DNA from: Semisulcospira habei
Lineage: Eukaryota > Mollusca > Gastropoda > Semisulcospiridae
Direction: 5' to 3'
NCBI GenBank assembly: GCA_036245525.1
Contig: BTPG01000005.1
Span: 205,234,210-205,298,209 of the forward strand
DNA: 64,000 nucleotides
Shown: positions 9,540-23,135 of the stretch, piece by piece
How positions within the stretch are numbered: position 1 is the first letter of the stretch
How the letters are laid out: every line of letters begins with the position of its first letter
Translations under genes and position numbers: made by a program
The notes under the pieces: model-generated
Seen by the model: the letters and a program-made list of their open reading frames with translations, nothing else
Told to the model about the DNA's origin: nothing
The model's database searches: none

Positions 9540-12500
9540 GTAAGTTTTTTTTTCTCTTTATTATCTGTTTCAATACTGTATCGGTACCAAGCAGGCAAGC
9601 ACTGAGTGAGCGTTCACAATCTTATTATAGTGGTATTTTTCATGGCGGCTTTGTAAAATAAAGCGGGATATCAATGTTGATTGCTTCAAAAGACTTAGAC
9701 TCTTCCCATCTTTTCACAATCCATGTGGGTAGGTCATCCCAGAGTTTTCCACAGCACTTTGAGCATAACAAAAGGAACTCTCCTGTGTACAAAGAGAAGA
9801 GCAGAAAAGTCTTAATTTTGTTAATGACATAGGGCATAATTTAAGTTAGCCCGTTTGTCCAGCACTATTGTAAGACGTACTAAGGACATTTATAAAGGAG
9901 ATATTGTGAGCTATTACTATTAGCCTTATGTGCCTGGAATACGTTCCTTTAACCCAATTAGCCCTGAATCCCTATAGCAGGAGATGTATTGGCCATGATA
10001 ATTCAAGGGTAGTGCCAGATTAGCTTGGCAACTGGTACATAGTCATTCGGAAACATCTCCAAAATTTGAGAAATGGGACCTTGGGGCTAAAAGGGTTAAT
10101 GATGACTGCGGTCTTTTTTAAAAGAAGATGCAAAGAGTGCAACAACGTTCACTGTGCCATTAGCAAATATGTCTTGTCGGTGAATTGAATATTTGCGAAT
10201 ACATTGAAAGTTATGCCTTGAAGCAGTGTGTTGCATCTCCAAATTGCGGTTGGTTTCATATATCAAGTCATCAGATCAAGTTAGCCAGCACACCACATAT
10301 GCAATATACTCTGCGAATGGTCAAGGGAACCAAATTTGTTGCAGGCTTTCTGCTGGGATTTAAAACTGTCTGTCACTGGGACACACAGCACCAAATAAAA
10401 ATCCATTCCAGGCGCGCTGCATGAGTACTAATCACAAAATTGCATGTGTTCACCAACTAGAGAACAATGGGACCTGGTGGGGTGAGGGTTTTGCCATCCT
10501 GTAAACTTCTAAAATTCACAGCATTTTGTAGGTTTGACTGTATTTAACCCAATTAACCCCAAGGTTGCATTTCCCAATTTTGGAGGTATTGCACAACTGA
10601 ATCAAGCACAGGCATGTTTACCTTAACCTTTTTGCTGTTGGTAGCGTTTTTTTGTCATGATGATTCCTGCAGGGATCATCGTGACAGAAACCCCTGCATG
10701 CAGCCAAAGGCTTTAACTCTTCACTTTAGGTGACATTCATGCTGATGCTCTCTTCAAATGTTCAGTCAGGACTTGAAGGGCATTTGAAATATTTTCCAAG
10801 ATAAGAGATTATCAGTCAAGCAGCTGCCTAACACCTGAAGTGCTCACATTCTACTGTGCAAAACGTCCTCGGGGTGTTGTGGGCTTCATTTGGCCTGTAC
10901 ATGGGATCATGTTGGCCTTTATCACTGCACTTGAGACAGAGACAACATATCAGTACTGATGGCTCACTTAAGTGCTTTTAGTTCATGATCTTTAATACTT
11001 GACTGCTGTACACTTGTTCAGCAATGTGTTAACCCTTTGGCTGTCAGTGTCAGTAGTGCTTTTTGTTCACTTGATTGCTTTGTGAATCACCTGGAGAAAG
11101 AGTGCTATTGACAGTCAAAGAGTTAAACATTTGTTTTGAAATACAAGCACACACACGTATTTACTGGCGCATGCTTACTCAGGTACACACACACAAACAC
11201 CAAAGGGACACTTGCCATGATACTGAATCATTAAGTAAAAAATGTAATTTTCAGGTAACAGCTTGGACAGATTTTAGTGGAGATAAACTGATATTGGTAT
11301 CGTTAGACATTTCCTCAGTTTAAAACAGGCGATCTGCAGAAATCAGAAGTACCCCAAAATTTCACCTTTTTTCAAGGAAAACAGCAGATTGAAAGCCTGG
11401 ACAAACATGCAATGCTGCCTGTTTGTCCTAGGTTTTAGTTCACATTTTTTTTTTGTCGAAACGTGCAATTTTTATGTATTTCCAGGGGTCGTGCTGGTTT
11501 TTCCGGTTTTGAGTGCATGTACGCACAAGGTTGCTAATAGGCATACAACACAAATGCATGACACTCCAGTAAATGGTTACACGAACACACCGCAAGAGGA
11601 TTTTTTTAGGGTGAAAAGTTACCAAACTCATTTGTCCTGAAAGCTCTTTCTGTAATAATTATGTTCCCTGTGTGGACCCACCCATCACCAGGCTGAATCA
11701 CCATAGTGATTGTGCGGTGTGTAGCTGACCTATCACTTACTTACTTACGCATGTCACCCCTCCCAGGGTATAGGCCGTCGACCAGAGAGCTCCAGCGACT
11801 CCTGTCCTGTGCTTCTCCTTCGATTTTACTCCAGGTGGTTCCCAGTCTCTTGATGTCTGCTTGGAGGTCTCGACGCCAGGTGTTTCTCCGCCTTCTGCCT
11901 CTTTTCCTCTTTCCCTGGGGGTTCCATGACAATGCCTGCCTAGTGATACTGGAAACTGGCTTTCTCAGACTGACCAATCCATCCCCATCTTCTTCGCCCA
12001 ATTTCATTCTCTGTTGTTATCTGCTCTGTTCTCTCCCAGAGTCTGACGTTGCTGATCTTCTCTGGCCAGTGGATTTTCAAGATTCTTCTAAGGCAACTGT
12101 TTATGAAGATCTGTACTCTGTTGACTGTGGTTTTTGTCAACCTCCAAGTCTCTGCTCCATATAGGAGAACTGCTGTTACGTTTGAGTTGAAAATCCGGAC
12201 TTTGGTGTGTTGTGACAGCTCTCTGGAACTCCACACTTTTTTCAACTGAAGAAAGGCTGCTCTTGCTTTACCGATTCATGCTCTGACATCTGCATCAGTG
12301 CCGCCTTTTTTGTCGATGATGCTCCTGAGATAGGTGAAGGACTCTACCTCCTCCAACGGGGTGCCAGGGAGCAAGACTGGTTCTTCCCTGGTTGAGTTCA
12401 GCCTCATTGTCTTTGTTTTCTGTTTGTGGATGGTGAGGCCCACTTGGGATGAGATGTCAGCAAGCCTCGTGGTCTTGTCCTGCATTTGTTGATGTGTGTG

Positions 12501-15500
12501 GGACAGTAAAGCCAAGTCGTCTGCAAAATCGAGATCGTCAAGCTGTGTCCACAGTGTCCACTGTATTCCGCTTCTTCTCTGCTCAGTGGTCCTCTTCATG
12601 ACCCAGTCTATGGCCAGTAGGAAGAGGAACGGAGACAGCAGAAACCCCTGCCTGACGCCGGTTCTGACCTGGAGCTCCCTGGTGAACTGCCCTTCGTGGA
12701 TCATGCGACATGTCATGCCATCGTAGCTGCTCTTGATCAGGTAGACGATCTTTGTGGGTACACTGTAGTGTTGTAGGAGTTTTCACAATGTCTCGCGGTC
12801 CACGCTGTCAAATGCTTTCTCGTAATCCACAAAGTTGACGTACAGCGGGGAGCTCCACTCCAGAGACTGTTCCACGATGATGTGGAGAGTGGCGATCTGG
12901 TCTGTACATGAACGTTTTTTTCTGAATCCTGCTTGCTGGTCTCTCAGCTGGGGGGTCGACGGAGCTCTTCATTCTCTCCAGGATGATCCTGTTGGAAGAC
13001 CTTTCCTGGTACTGACAGCAAGGTGATTCCTCTGTAGTTGGAACACTTGCTAAGGTCGCCTTTCTTGGGAAGCTTGATTAGGTACCCCACCTTCCAGGCA
13101 GCCGGCATCACCTCCTCTAACCAGATCTTTCCAAACAGTGGATACAGCAGCTCTACTGTTGTCTCTAGGTCTGCTTTCAGAGACTCCGCTGGGATTCCAT
13201 CTGGCCCTGCTGCTTTGCCATTCTTCAAAAATGCCACTGCTCTTCTGATCTCTTCCTGGCTGGGTCTGTCACAGCTGATGGGTAGGTCAGTCTCTGCTGG
13301 CTGGATGTCTGGGGGGTCGGGTGGGGTGGGTCTGTTTAGTAACTCTTCAAAATACTCGGCCCATCTGTCGAGTTGGTCTGCTCTGTCTGCAATAGGCTTG
13401 CCTTCTTTGTCTTTTACTGGTCTTTCTGTATGGCCATACTTGCCTGACAATCTTCTGGTAATGTTGTAGAGCTGTTTCATGTTGCCGCTGCCTGCTGCCT
13501 TTTCTGCCTCTGCTGCCAGGCTGTCTGTGTAGGCCCTCTTGTCTGCCCTGATACTCCTCTTCACCTCGTGGTTGGCTTCCGAGTATTCCACCTGTGCCCT
13601 TGCTTTGGCTGCTCTCGTGCGACTGTTGTTGACAACTGCTTTCTTCTGCTTCCTCACTTCTATCTTCTTCAAGGTCTGTGCCGACAGCCAATCCTTGTGA
13701 TGGTGTTTCCTGAACCCTACAGTGTCTTTGCAGGTTGAGTTCAGCGCCTCTCTGCCTTCCACTGCTGCTCTGTGGTGAACGCCTCCTCTTCGTTTACTAG
13801 CTCCTGTAACGCTTGAAACCAGTTGGACAGAACCAGTTTGAACTCTTCTCTCACTCCAGTCTTTCTCAGGAGACCTACATTATAGCGCTGTCTTTTTGTT
13901 GTCTCTGTGCGGCTTTTCTTTAATTTGAGCTTTATTCTTAAGGTAAGCAGATGGTGGTCTGAGGCGACATCTGCTCCCCTCCTCACTCAAACATCTTGAA
14001 GGGATCTTCTAAATTTCTTGCTAATGCAGATATGGTCTATTTGGTTCTCTGTAGTATGGTCAGGTGAGACCCAAGTTGCTTTGTGTATTCTTCTGTGTGG
14101 GAAGATGCTGCCTCCAATGACAAGTCTGTTTAGAGCACAAAAGTCTACAAACCTCTCCCCGTTCTCACTTATCTACCCTAGTCCCTGTCTCCCCATCACC
14201 TCTTCATATCCGGTGTTGTCCTCCCCTATTTTGGCATTAAAATCGCCCATGACGATGGTGATGTCTCGCTCCGCACATTTGTCCACAGCACTCTGGAGTT
14301 GGTCGTAGAACTCTTGTTTCTCTTCCTCGTCACTGTCATTAGTGGGCGCATAACACTGGATGACGTTAAGTTTAATTTTTTTCCTGGTTCTAAAGGCTGC
14401 TGTGATAATTCTTGGCCCCAGAGGTTCCCAGCCCATCAGCGCTCCCTGTGCCACTGGTGAGAGCATGAATGCTACACCTTCTGTATGGGGGGCATTCTCC
14501 TCTTCATGACCTGAATACAGAATCATCTCCCCATTTAACAGCCTTTTCTGCCCAGACTGTGTCCATCTGGCTTCACTGATACCTAGCAGGGAAAGGTTGT
14601 ACTTTTGCATTTCCGCTGCTATCTGGGCGGCCTTGCCGCTCTGGTACATGGTCTTGACATTCCATGTGCCCATGATTGTGTCCCTGGATAGAGAAAGGCG
14701 ACTCGGTCCTGTGGCTTCCGAAGACTTCCGGCTTTCACCACACGACGTCATAAATCTTCTGGTGGAAGAACCTTTCTCCTCCAGGAAAGGAATTGCTGTT
14801 TGTCTGTTCGTCGGCGTTTTTGTAGCTATTTCCTTATTTGCAGGGTGGAGAAGCTACCCCCACGCCCAACCCCCTTACTAGGAGGACCAGGGGTTTCTGT
14901 CGGGGTCTCCTTCCCTTAGACCATGTTGGTTCACGGCACCTTATTTCATTCGGTGCACCCCTCTCGCGAGGGACCCCCTATCCACCACCCAGGGGACGCG
15001 CCTCAACGCCAAATGATCCCAGCGCGAGGACCTATCATTGGCCCATGACGCAAATAGAGCGTTGTCTCAAAGTAAGGCCTCCCAAAATGCAAAATTTATT
15101 CCAAGAAATGCAAAATTCATGACCTCTATTTCTGATTTCCGAACAGCATTTATTGTGTCAGTTTTTTTGCAACATTTGTTGAAGGCCCACTACCGCCGTA
15201 ACTGTTCAAAGAAAAACTTCTGTAACAGATGGTTATGAAACGCTACACACAATTATGGTTCATTTAGACACAGACAATCCAGTTCAGCACACATCATCTT
15301 TATATCAAGTAACCTGACAGTGACTCCACTCCGTTCTATAAATACCACGCTTTCAGTATGAGAAGCAGTTAAAATAGATTGACACGCTAATGGGTGCGAA
15401 GTGCGATTACACGTGTGCTTTTGCTGCATGTTCAAACTGCTGTTAAAGTTCATTAGGTGTGTCGACAAGGCATAACAAACACGGTTGGTGCTGAAATGTG

Positions 15501-18500
15501 TCTTCAGATTTATGTGTACTGGTACTTTAACTTGAAAAATCCTTGTGCATGCAGCCACTGGTACTGCTTGCAGTAATGGAAGCATTATACACAAGTGTGT
15601 TGCTTATAGAAACCCTTTGGGCTCTTGGTACCGCTTTTTGTTGAAGTGATTCCTTTATAGGTCAGTAGTCTGCATTCACAAGGGTGTTAAACACTTTGAC
15701 TGTGCAGAGCACTTTTTTTTGTTAAGGTGATGCCTACACAAAATGTACTATAGAATTAGAAAGTCAAAGTCCAGACGGAAAAGGTGACAGCCAAGTGTGT
15801 GAAATGCAGAGAGTAACCCAATGAAGAAAGAAACACACTTGCTATTAACCCTTTTAGCCACAGATCCCTACAGCAGGAGATGGCTTGACCGTGATAATTC
15901 AAGGGTAGTGCCAGATGAGCTTGGCACCTTCTGGCACCAAACTATTCTGACACTGCCCTTGAACCATCATGGTGGATCCACATCCTGTTGTAGCATGACA
16001 GGGCTTTACGGCGAGGTTGTTACTTCGTTGGGTTTGATGCTGTCCATATTTGTTCACTGTTCAGTGTGGGGTATTTCGTGGGGGAGTACCCCATCCTAAC
16101 CATTGTCTTGAGCCTCGTCATCTGCGGCCTGTGTGGAATCGGCATGAAGACGTTCAAAGAGACGACAGGCTCTGAGAATCTGTGGGTCCCGCAGTCTTCC
16201 AGACTGATCAACGAAAAGGAGTGGGTGGATCAGGTGTTTCCAGAGAACACAAGATTTGTGAATGTGTTGGTGGAGTCGGACACGGACGTTCTTGTTCCTG
16301 AAGTGTTACAAGCTGTGAGTATTGACCCCTTCACTGCTGGTGGTTGCAGCTTGCATTTTTGAAATTTTAATTTAACCCATTTAACCCCATGGTGGAATTT
16401 ACCAAATTTTATAGGTGTCTCCTATGGACTGTGTACCAGTTCCAGGACATGGGTTGAGCATGATAATTCAAGGGTAGTGCCAGATTAGCTTGGTGCCTTC
16501 AGACGCCAAGCTAATCTGGCACTACCCTTGAATTATCATGCTCAACCCATGTCCTTGTGTAGTTCTTCATGGCTAAATGGTTAATTCAACCCCAAACAAT
16601 ATGGATCTGTCCAAGGAATATGGATGTGAGGTTGTGTCAGCGAGAGGCATAGATCCTCATGAGCCCCTGCAACTGCGGAGGCTCATGAGGATCTATGCCT
16701 CTTGCATTTGGATGTTTTTCGCCATGCTTTTGCTAGCCACTAGAAAAGATGTTCCACAGACTTTTTGAGACTCGCCACTGGATAGGGTTATGTCGGTCTG
16801 AAGTTTAGGGATATAAATAATGAGGGCACGAGGAGGCACAGATCTCATTTACCCGCTGCAAATGCATGCAGGTCTATGTCTCTTGCAGTTGGTTGTTGCA
16901 CACTGCGTAGTGAAGTTTTTGGAGTTGCAAGCGGAATACACAGGTGTGCAGGTCTTCTGGAAATCTGGATTAACCTTTATCATTCGGAATACACCAGTGT
17001 GTGAAATAAGTATGACTAAAAATAGTTCAAGGGTAGTGCCAGAATAGCTTGGCGCCTCTAGGCACCAAGCTATTCTGGCACCACCCTTGAACTAAAGCCA
17101 TTGGTTCTTATCTGTAAGTACTATAATGTAGCTTGCATCTGGCAATGTACAAATTTGAAGCTTTTTAGCCTCAGTATGATATGGATTAAAACTGTTTTGG
17201 GAAGGTGTTTTCCAGATCAACAAGACTTTGTTCGGATATTTTCCAGTTTGAAGTGGTCTCCTTTCCCCACAGAGTCTGAAATAGCTCGGGCGGTTAAGCG
17301 TCGGAGCGAAAGAGATTGAAGGGAATCACTGGGTCTTTCGCTTGAGTCCCGTCCCAGCCCTGGTAGCTGGACTCGCAATCCAGGGAAAAAGACGGGCTTG
17401 TTCAATAGCATGTTTGTTGAAAAGTCCTGGTAAATCAAGTGGCACAGCTGCAGTGCGCCTCAATTGATCAGCGTTGAGGTTGTGCTCCATAGGCAATCGA
17501 TTTCCCTGTCACTCATAACTGGCCCGTCAGGGCTGTCTCTATCTTTTTGGTGCCTTGGACGTTAAACCCAGAACTAACCCTTTCCCCACCCATCCCCCCT
17601 CTCCTCCCCCCTTTCTTTTTTTGGCTCACGTGCGAAGCAAAAGTGAGTCTATGTTTTGGGCCAATGGTCGTCCATCCATCATCCGTGCGCTGTCGTCGGT
17701 GGTAAACTTTAACGTTGGCATTTTCTCGGAGACTATTCAAGCCACATACTTCAAACTTGGTGCAAGGATACTTTGTCGTAAGACCTTTCTAAACATACCA
17801 ATTTGAGTGATCTCTCACAAAGGGCAAGATCACAGGGGATCAGGAAATGGGTAAAAAAAATAGCTATATTTTGACATATTTATTTTTTCTCAAATACTAT
17901 TCACAACTTCAAACCCAAACTTGGTACAAAGATACCTGATGGTAAGTCTAAGACCTTTCTCCACGTACTAATTTGGTTGATCCCTTGGAAAGGTCAAGAG
18001 TCACAAGAGCTCAGGAAATAGGTGAAAAATGGCCATATTTTGACAAAAGATGTTTTTTTCTCGAATACTATTCACAACTTCAAGCCCAAACTTGGTACAG
18101 AGATACCTGATGGTAAGGCCTATCTATGCATACTAATTTGGATGACCCCTCAGAAAGGTCAAGGGTCACAAGGGCTCATGAAATACGTCCAAAATAGCCA
18201 TATTTTGACAAAAGATGTTTTTTTCTCAAATACTATTCACAACTTTAAACCCACACTTGCTACAGAGATACCTGATGGGAAGACCTTTCTATGCACACTA
18301 GTTTGGTTGATCCCTCGGAAAGGTCAAGGGTCATGAGAGCTCAGTAAATAGGTCTAAAATAGCCATATTTTGACAAAAGATGTTTTTTCTCAAATACTAT
18401 TCACAACTTAAAATCCAAATTTGGTACAGAAATACCTGTTGGTAAGACCTATCTATGTATACTAATTTGGATGACCCCTTGGAAACGTCAAGGGTCACAA

Positions 18501-21500
18501 GAGGCTGGCAAATGTGTGTAAAATGCTGATTTTGGATAAAATTGTAGGTATTCCCAAATTTTTGCAAATTTTTCAACCAAATTCGGCACACATATAGCAG
18601 ATGATAAGACCTTCCTATGCATACTAATTTAGTCGACTCATCACAAAGGTCATAGGGTTGACAGATGTGTGAAAGATGCTTACATTTTCAGAAAACATGG
18701 ATTTTGCTGCTGCAGAAGCCAGCCCTTGTCACAAAGGTCACACATGTAAATCGGTCATACCCGTGAGCCATAATGGCTTTGCCTTTCTTGTTTTGCTGTT
18801 GGCCAGTAGTTGAGAATATCCACGAGCAGGAAGCATAGATCCTCATGAGCCCCCACAACTGTGGCGTCTCATGATGATTTATGCCTCTTGCTGAAGTTAC
18901 TTTGTATCTGTGCAAAACACCAACGTATAGTTCAGGATATATGACTTTGGTCTACTTGAAACCATGGCCACATCATTGCAAGCCCCCCAGCTTGCCATTG
19001 GGGTTCATGATGATTTGTGTCCCTTGCTGAAGTTACTTTGTATCTGTGCAAAACACCAACGTATAGTTCAGGATATATGACTTTGGTCTACTTGAAACCA
19101 TGGCCACATCATTGCAAGCCCCCCAGCTTGCCATTGGGGTTCATGATGATTTGTGTCCCTTGCTGAAGTTACTTTGTATCTGTGCAAAACACCAACGTAT
19201 AGTTCAGGATATATGACTTTGGTCTACTTGAAACCATGGCCACATCATTGCAAGCCCCCCAGCTTGCCATTGGGGTTCATGATGATTTGTGTCCCTTGCT
19301 GAAGTTACTTTGTATCTGTGCAAAACACCAACGTATAGTTCAGGATATATGACTTTGGTCTACTTGAAACCATGGCCACATCATTGCAAGCCCCCCAGCT
19401 TGCCATTGGGGTTCATGATGATTTGTGTCCCTTGCTGAAGTTACTTTGTATCTGTGCAAAACACCAACGTATAGTTCAGGATATATGACTTTGGTCTACT
19501 TGAAACCATGGCCACATCATTGCAAGCCCCCCAGCTTGCCATTGGGGTTCATGATGATTTGTGTCCCTTGCTGAAGTTACTTTGTATCTGTGCAAAACAC
19601 CAACGTATAGTTCAGGATATATGACTTTGGTCTACTTGAAACCATGGCCACATCATTGCAAGCCCCCCAGCTTGCCATTGGGGTTCATGATGATTTGTGT
19701 CCCTTGCTGAAGTTACTTTGTATCTGTGCAAAACACCAACGTATAGTTCAGGATATATGACTTTGGTCTACTTGAAACCATGGCCACATCATTGCAAGCC
19801 CCCCAGCTTGCCATTGGGGTTCATGATGATTTGTGTCCCTTGCTGAAAATTGCTTCAGTTTGTCTTCGTTTCATCCCAAGTGTGCCTGTAGTGTAAGTTG
19901 AACCCGTAAAGCCTTGACATGCAACAGCTGGATGTGGATCGACCATGATAGTTCAAGGGTGGTCAGGTGTCAGAATAGTTTGTTGCCTTCAGGTGCCAAG
20001 CTATTGAGACACCACACTTGAACTATCATGGTCGATTTGTGCCATATACCTAAGAGGATATCTGCTCAATTTGATAATTTTGTCTTAGGGCTTCAGCCCC
20101 ACAGGGTGGGTTTTCCCCTTTATTCTGGGGCATATGTTTCTGTCTAACCTTGGTCCTTTCACCTGTATTTTCCTTTTTTAAACTCTCCCTACTGTCTGCG
20201 CTGCCTGTAGCTCTTGATATTGCATGTGTGTTGCTAAATGGTCTTGGCTTTATTTAGGCCCCATGTCGTTGGTTTATTTAACCTATTGGACCGCCTGGCG
20301 ACATACATTCAATATTCTGTTTAGTTTTTTTTTCACTAGCAGTGCAGGCACGTCCTGAGAAAGTCTTGTTGCTGTCAGGACGTTAAGCAATGTACAATCA
20401 ATCAATCAATCTTCATGGCTTAATGGTTTAAATTTCAAAATTGTCAGTTAACCCTCTTAACCCCACAGCTGCATTTCCAAACTTTTGGAGGTGTTGTCCA
20501 ACGACTATGTACCAGTTGTAGGAGATGGATTGATCATGATAATTCGAGGGTAGTGTCAGATGAGCTTGGCAACTGAAGGCGCCAAGCTCATCTGGCACTA
20601 CCCTCAAATTATCATGATCAGTCCATCTCCTGCTGCAAGGTCCTGGAGCTAAGTGGGTTAATTGTGAAAAGGAAACAGAATATACCATTGTATTGTGTCT
20701 TTGTGTCTTCTTTTGATTCTCTTCACAGATGTATGACTATTACTTGAAGTCAGTTGGGTTTGTGGTGTCTGGTCAGAAGTTTGAAGACTTCTGTGTAAAG
20801 TGAGTGCCATTATCTGCAGCTAAAAAAAGAAACTCTATTTGTATACATGTGTAATTAAGTGGAATAGCAGTAAGTGTTGTTCTAAAATTGCAAAGCAGGG
20901 ACCCCTTGTGCTTGCAGCCACCAGTACCACAGTATACTGTATAGTCCCTTTGAGCAAAGCTTGCCTTGTGTTTTTTGCGAATTGCTTTTGAATGCAGACA
21001 ATTTCAAGACGACTCTAAGAAGTAAAGATGATCACTAATCTTGGTCCTGACTTAATGTTCGTTTATGGCTTTAGTCCTGACTTAATGTTCGTTTATGGCT
21101 TTAGTCCTGACAATGATTCTTCAGCTGCTGCCCTCTCAAAATTTTGAACTTGACCTGTTTAAACCTGCCCACTCAGCAGCATTAAGACATTTATTCTTGA
21201 CGCTCCTCATGTTGAATGTTTTGATAATTTTGATAACTTGATCTTTCAAGATGTCTGAACGTGCATAATTTATCACAGTTTCAGCGTCAGTGTTGCAGGT
21301 CAGTGGTCACTGAGGCCTGCTCAAGGTATATATTTCAACTTTTAAGTAGGTCATGTCCATGATCTCCAGAGGGTAGTGGCTAAACAGTTAGGTTTAAAGC
21401 CAGCTAAATTTTAAAATAAATTAGGACCAAGTTTGTTGATCACTTTTTGTTCCTAGCATTGTCCTAAAATAAGCCTTGTTCAAAAGTTAATTAGAAAAAA

Positions 21501-23082
21501 CGCGAGGCAAGCTTTGCACAAATGGACTATAGATACCTGTGGCTGCATGAGTAAGAGAGTTAAATGAGGCTGTTTGCTTTTGAATAATGGGTATGAAGTA
21601 CAGCTGATTTGTTATCACAATGATTAGATTAACCCATTTAGCCCTGGGTCCCTACAGCAGGGGATGGATTGACCATGATTCAAGGGTAGTGCCAGATTAG
21701 CTTGGCGCCTGAAGGCGCCAAGCTAATCTGGCCCTTGAATTATCATGGTCAATCCATCCCCTGTAACTGGCACATAGTCGTTAGGCAACACCTCCAAAAT
21801 TTGAGAAATGGGACCTTGGGGCTTAAAGGGTGAAAATACAAATCCATATTGACCTTTGGTTGATGATCTCACTGTGACCTTTCGTTCACCTTTGGTGTTT
21901 TCTTTATGTTTTATTTTAGATTTATAAACATTTTTCAGTTTACTATAATTATTTGCCCATGTAATGCATGCATTCCTGCCACTTAACCCTTTGGCTGTCA
22001 GTTGCATATTTGGCGGAGGTGATTCCTGCAGGAATCGCCTCTACCAAACATATGCTATAGGTCGTTCAACATCAGAGCACACATTTTCCCACCAAATATC
22101 TTGCAAAGAAACACTTTTCTGCACCACTTCAAAAACAAATATCACTTAGTGTCAATTGGCCTAATATTGGTTATTTTTGTTTACCTAACTCCTGTGATTT
22201 GCTGATTTTGCAGTACGGACGTAAAGATTTGATCAAAAACAAGATCAAGCCATTTTCAGTACGTTTCCCCTGCCTACTTCCCAAGTTCCGGAGAAAGACA
22301 TGGATTATATAAGAGACCTGATGCATCTTTTTGAATATGCAAATGGTCGTCTTATACTATACCTGCGTATTTCTCTGTGGGCTGGCGATTGGGTGCCTGA
22401 TAGGCGGGAGCAGGGGATCTAACTGTTGTCTGTCTGGCGCTGAGTGATTCCTCTTGGTTTGTGTACATAGATTATAGGGCTTAGTTAGCCCATGGACTGT
22501 TTTCAGTCATTACAGTTTTTTGTTCTTTCATCCATGCATTACCGACAAGGAAAGCGATGCACAAAGAGCCAGCATAATACTTGTTTGGTGCTTGTTCTTC
22601 TTAACCCATTTAGCCCCGAGTCTTTACAGCAGGAGATTGATTGACCATGATAATTCAAGGATAGTGCCAGATTAGCTTGGCGCCATGGTCAATCCACCCC
22701 CTGCAACTGGTACATTGTTGATCAGTAACACATTTGGGAAAAGAACCCTTGGGGTTAAAAGGGTTAAACATGTTCTGTTGTTGTTGCATTTACGTGGCGT
22801 AATGCTTGTCAGGGTGTAAAAGGTAGATGTTTTGGTTGACAGGGTTGGCTCTGTGTGTCGTGTGACCAGCCTGCTGGAGCTGTGGAACTACAATAGTTCA
22901 GACGTCACCTTACTCACCCGCCAAAAGATTTTAGATACTATTAATAATGTCACTGTCAGGTAAATAGCTCTCTGCTGATTTGTCTTGATTGTTCATTCTG
23001 ATTGTACCCCGCATTTGCTGAGTTTTAATTTATCTCTTGCTGATAATTCCTCGAACACGTATACCAAATTTGATAGTGCGCG

Positions 23083-23135
<53 letters not shown>

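Larger units (their letters stand above)
9540..16064 (+). other. Intron 1 of Patched-like gene
   Basis: Holds F1/F2 MITEs, a small repeat at 11337-11490 and the RTE-1 copy at 11736-15028. Stretches 9545-9948, 10100-10543, 10717-11028 and 15038-15690 show no further feature that I recognise. Confidence 0.85.

Noticed and set aside
16315..16362. Extension of exon 2 reading to the next stop
   Set aside because: A good gtgagt donor at 16315 restores the family sequence in exon 3; the extension is intron.
18891..19846. 136-bp direct repeats as CRISPR or tRNA-like cluster
   Set aside because: No spacers and no tRNA features; a tandem array derived from an F3 arm.
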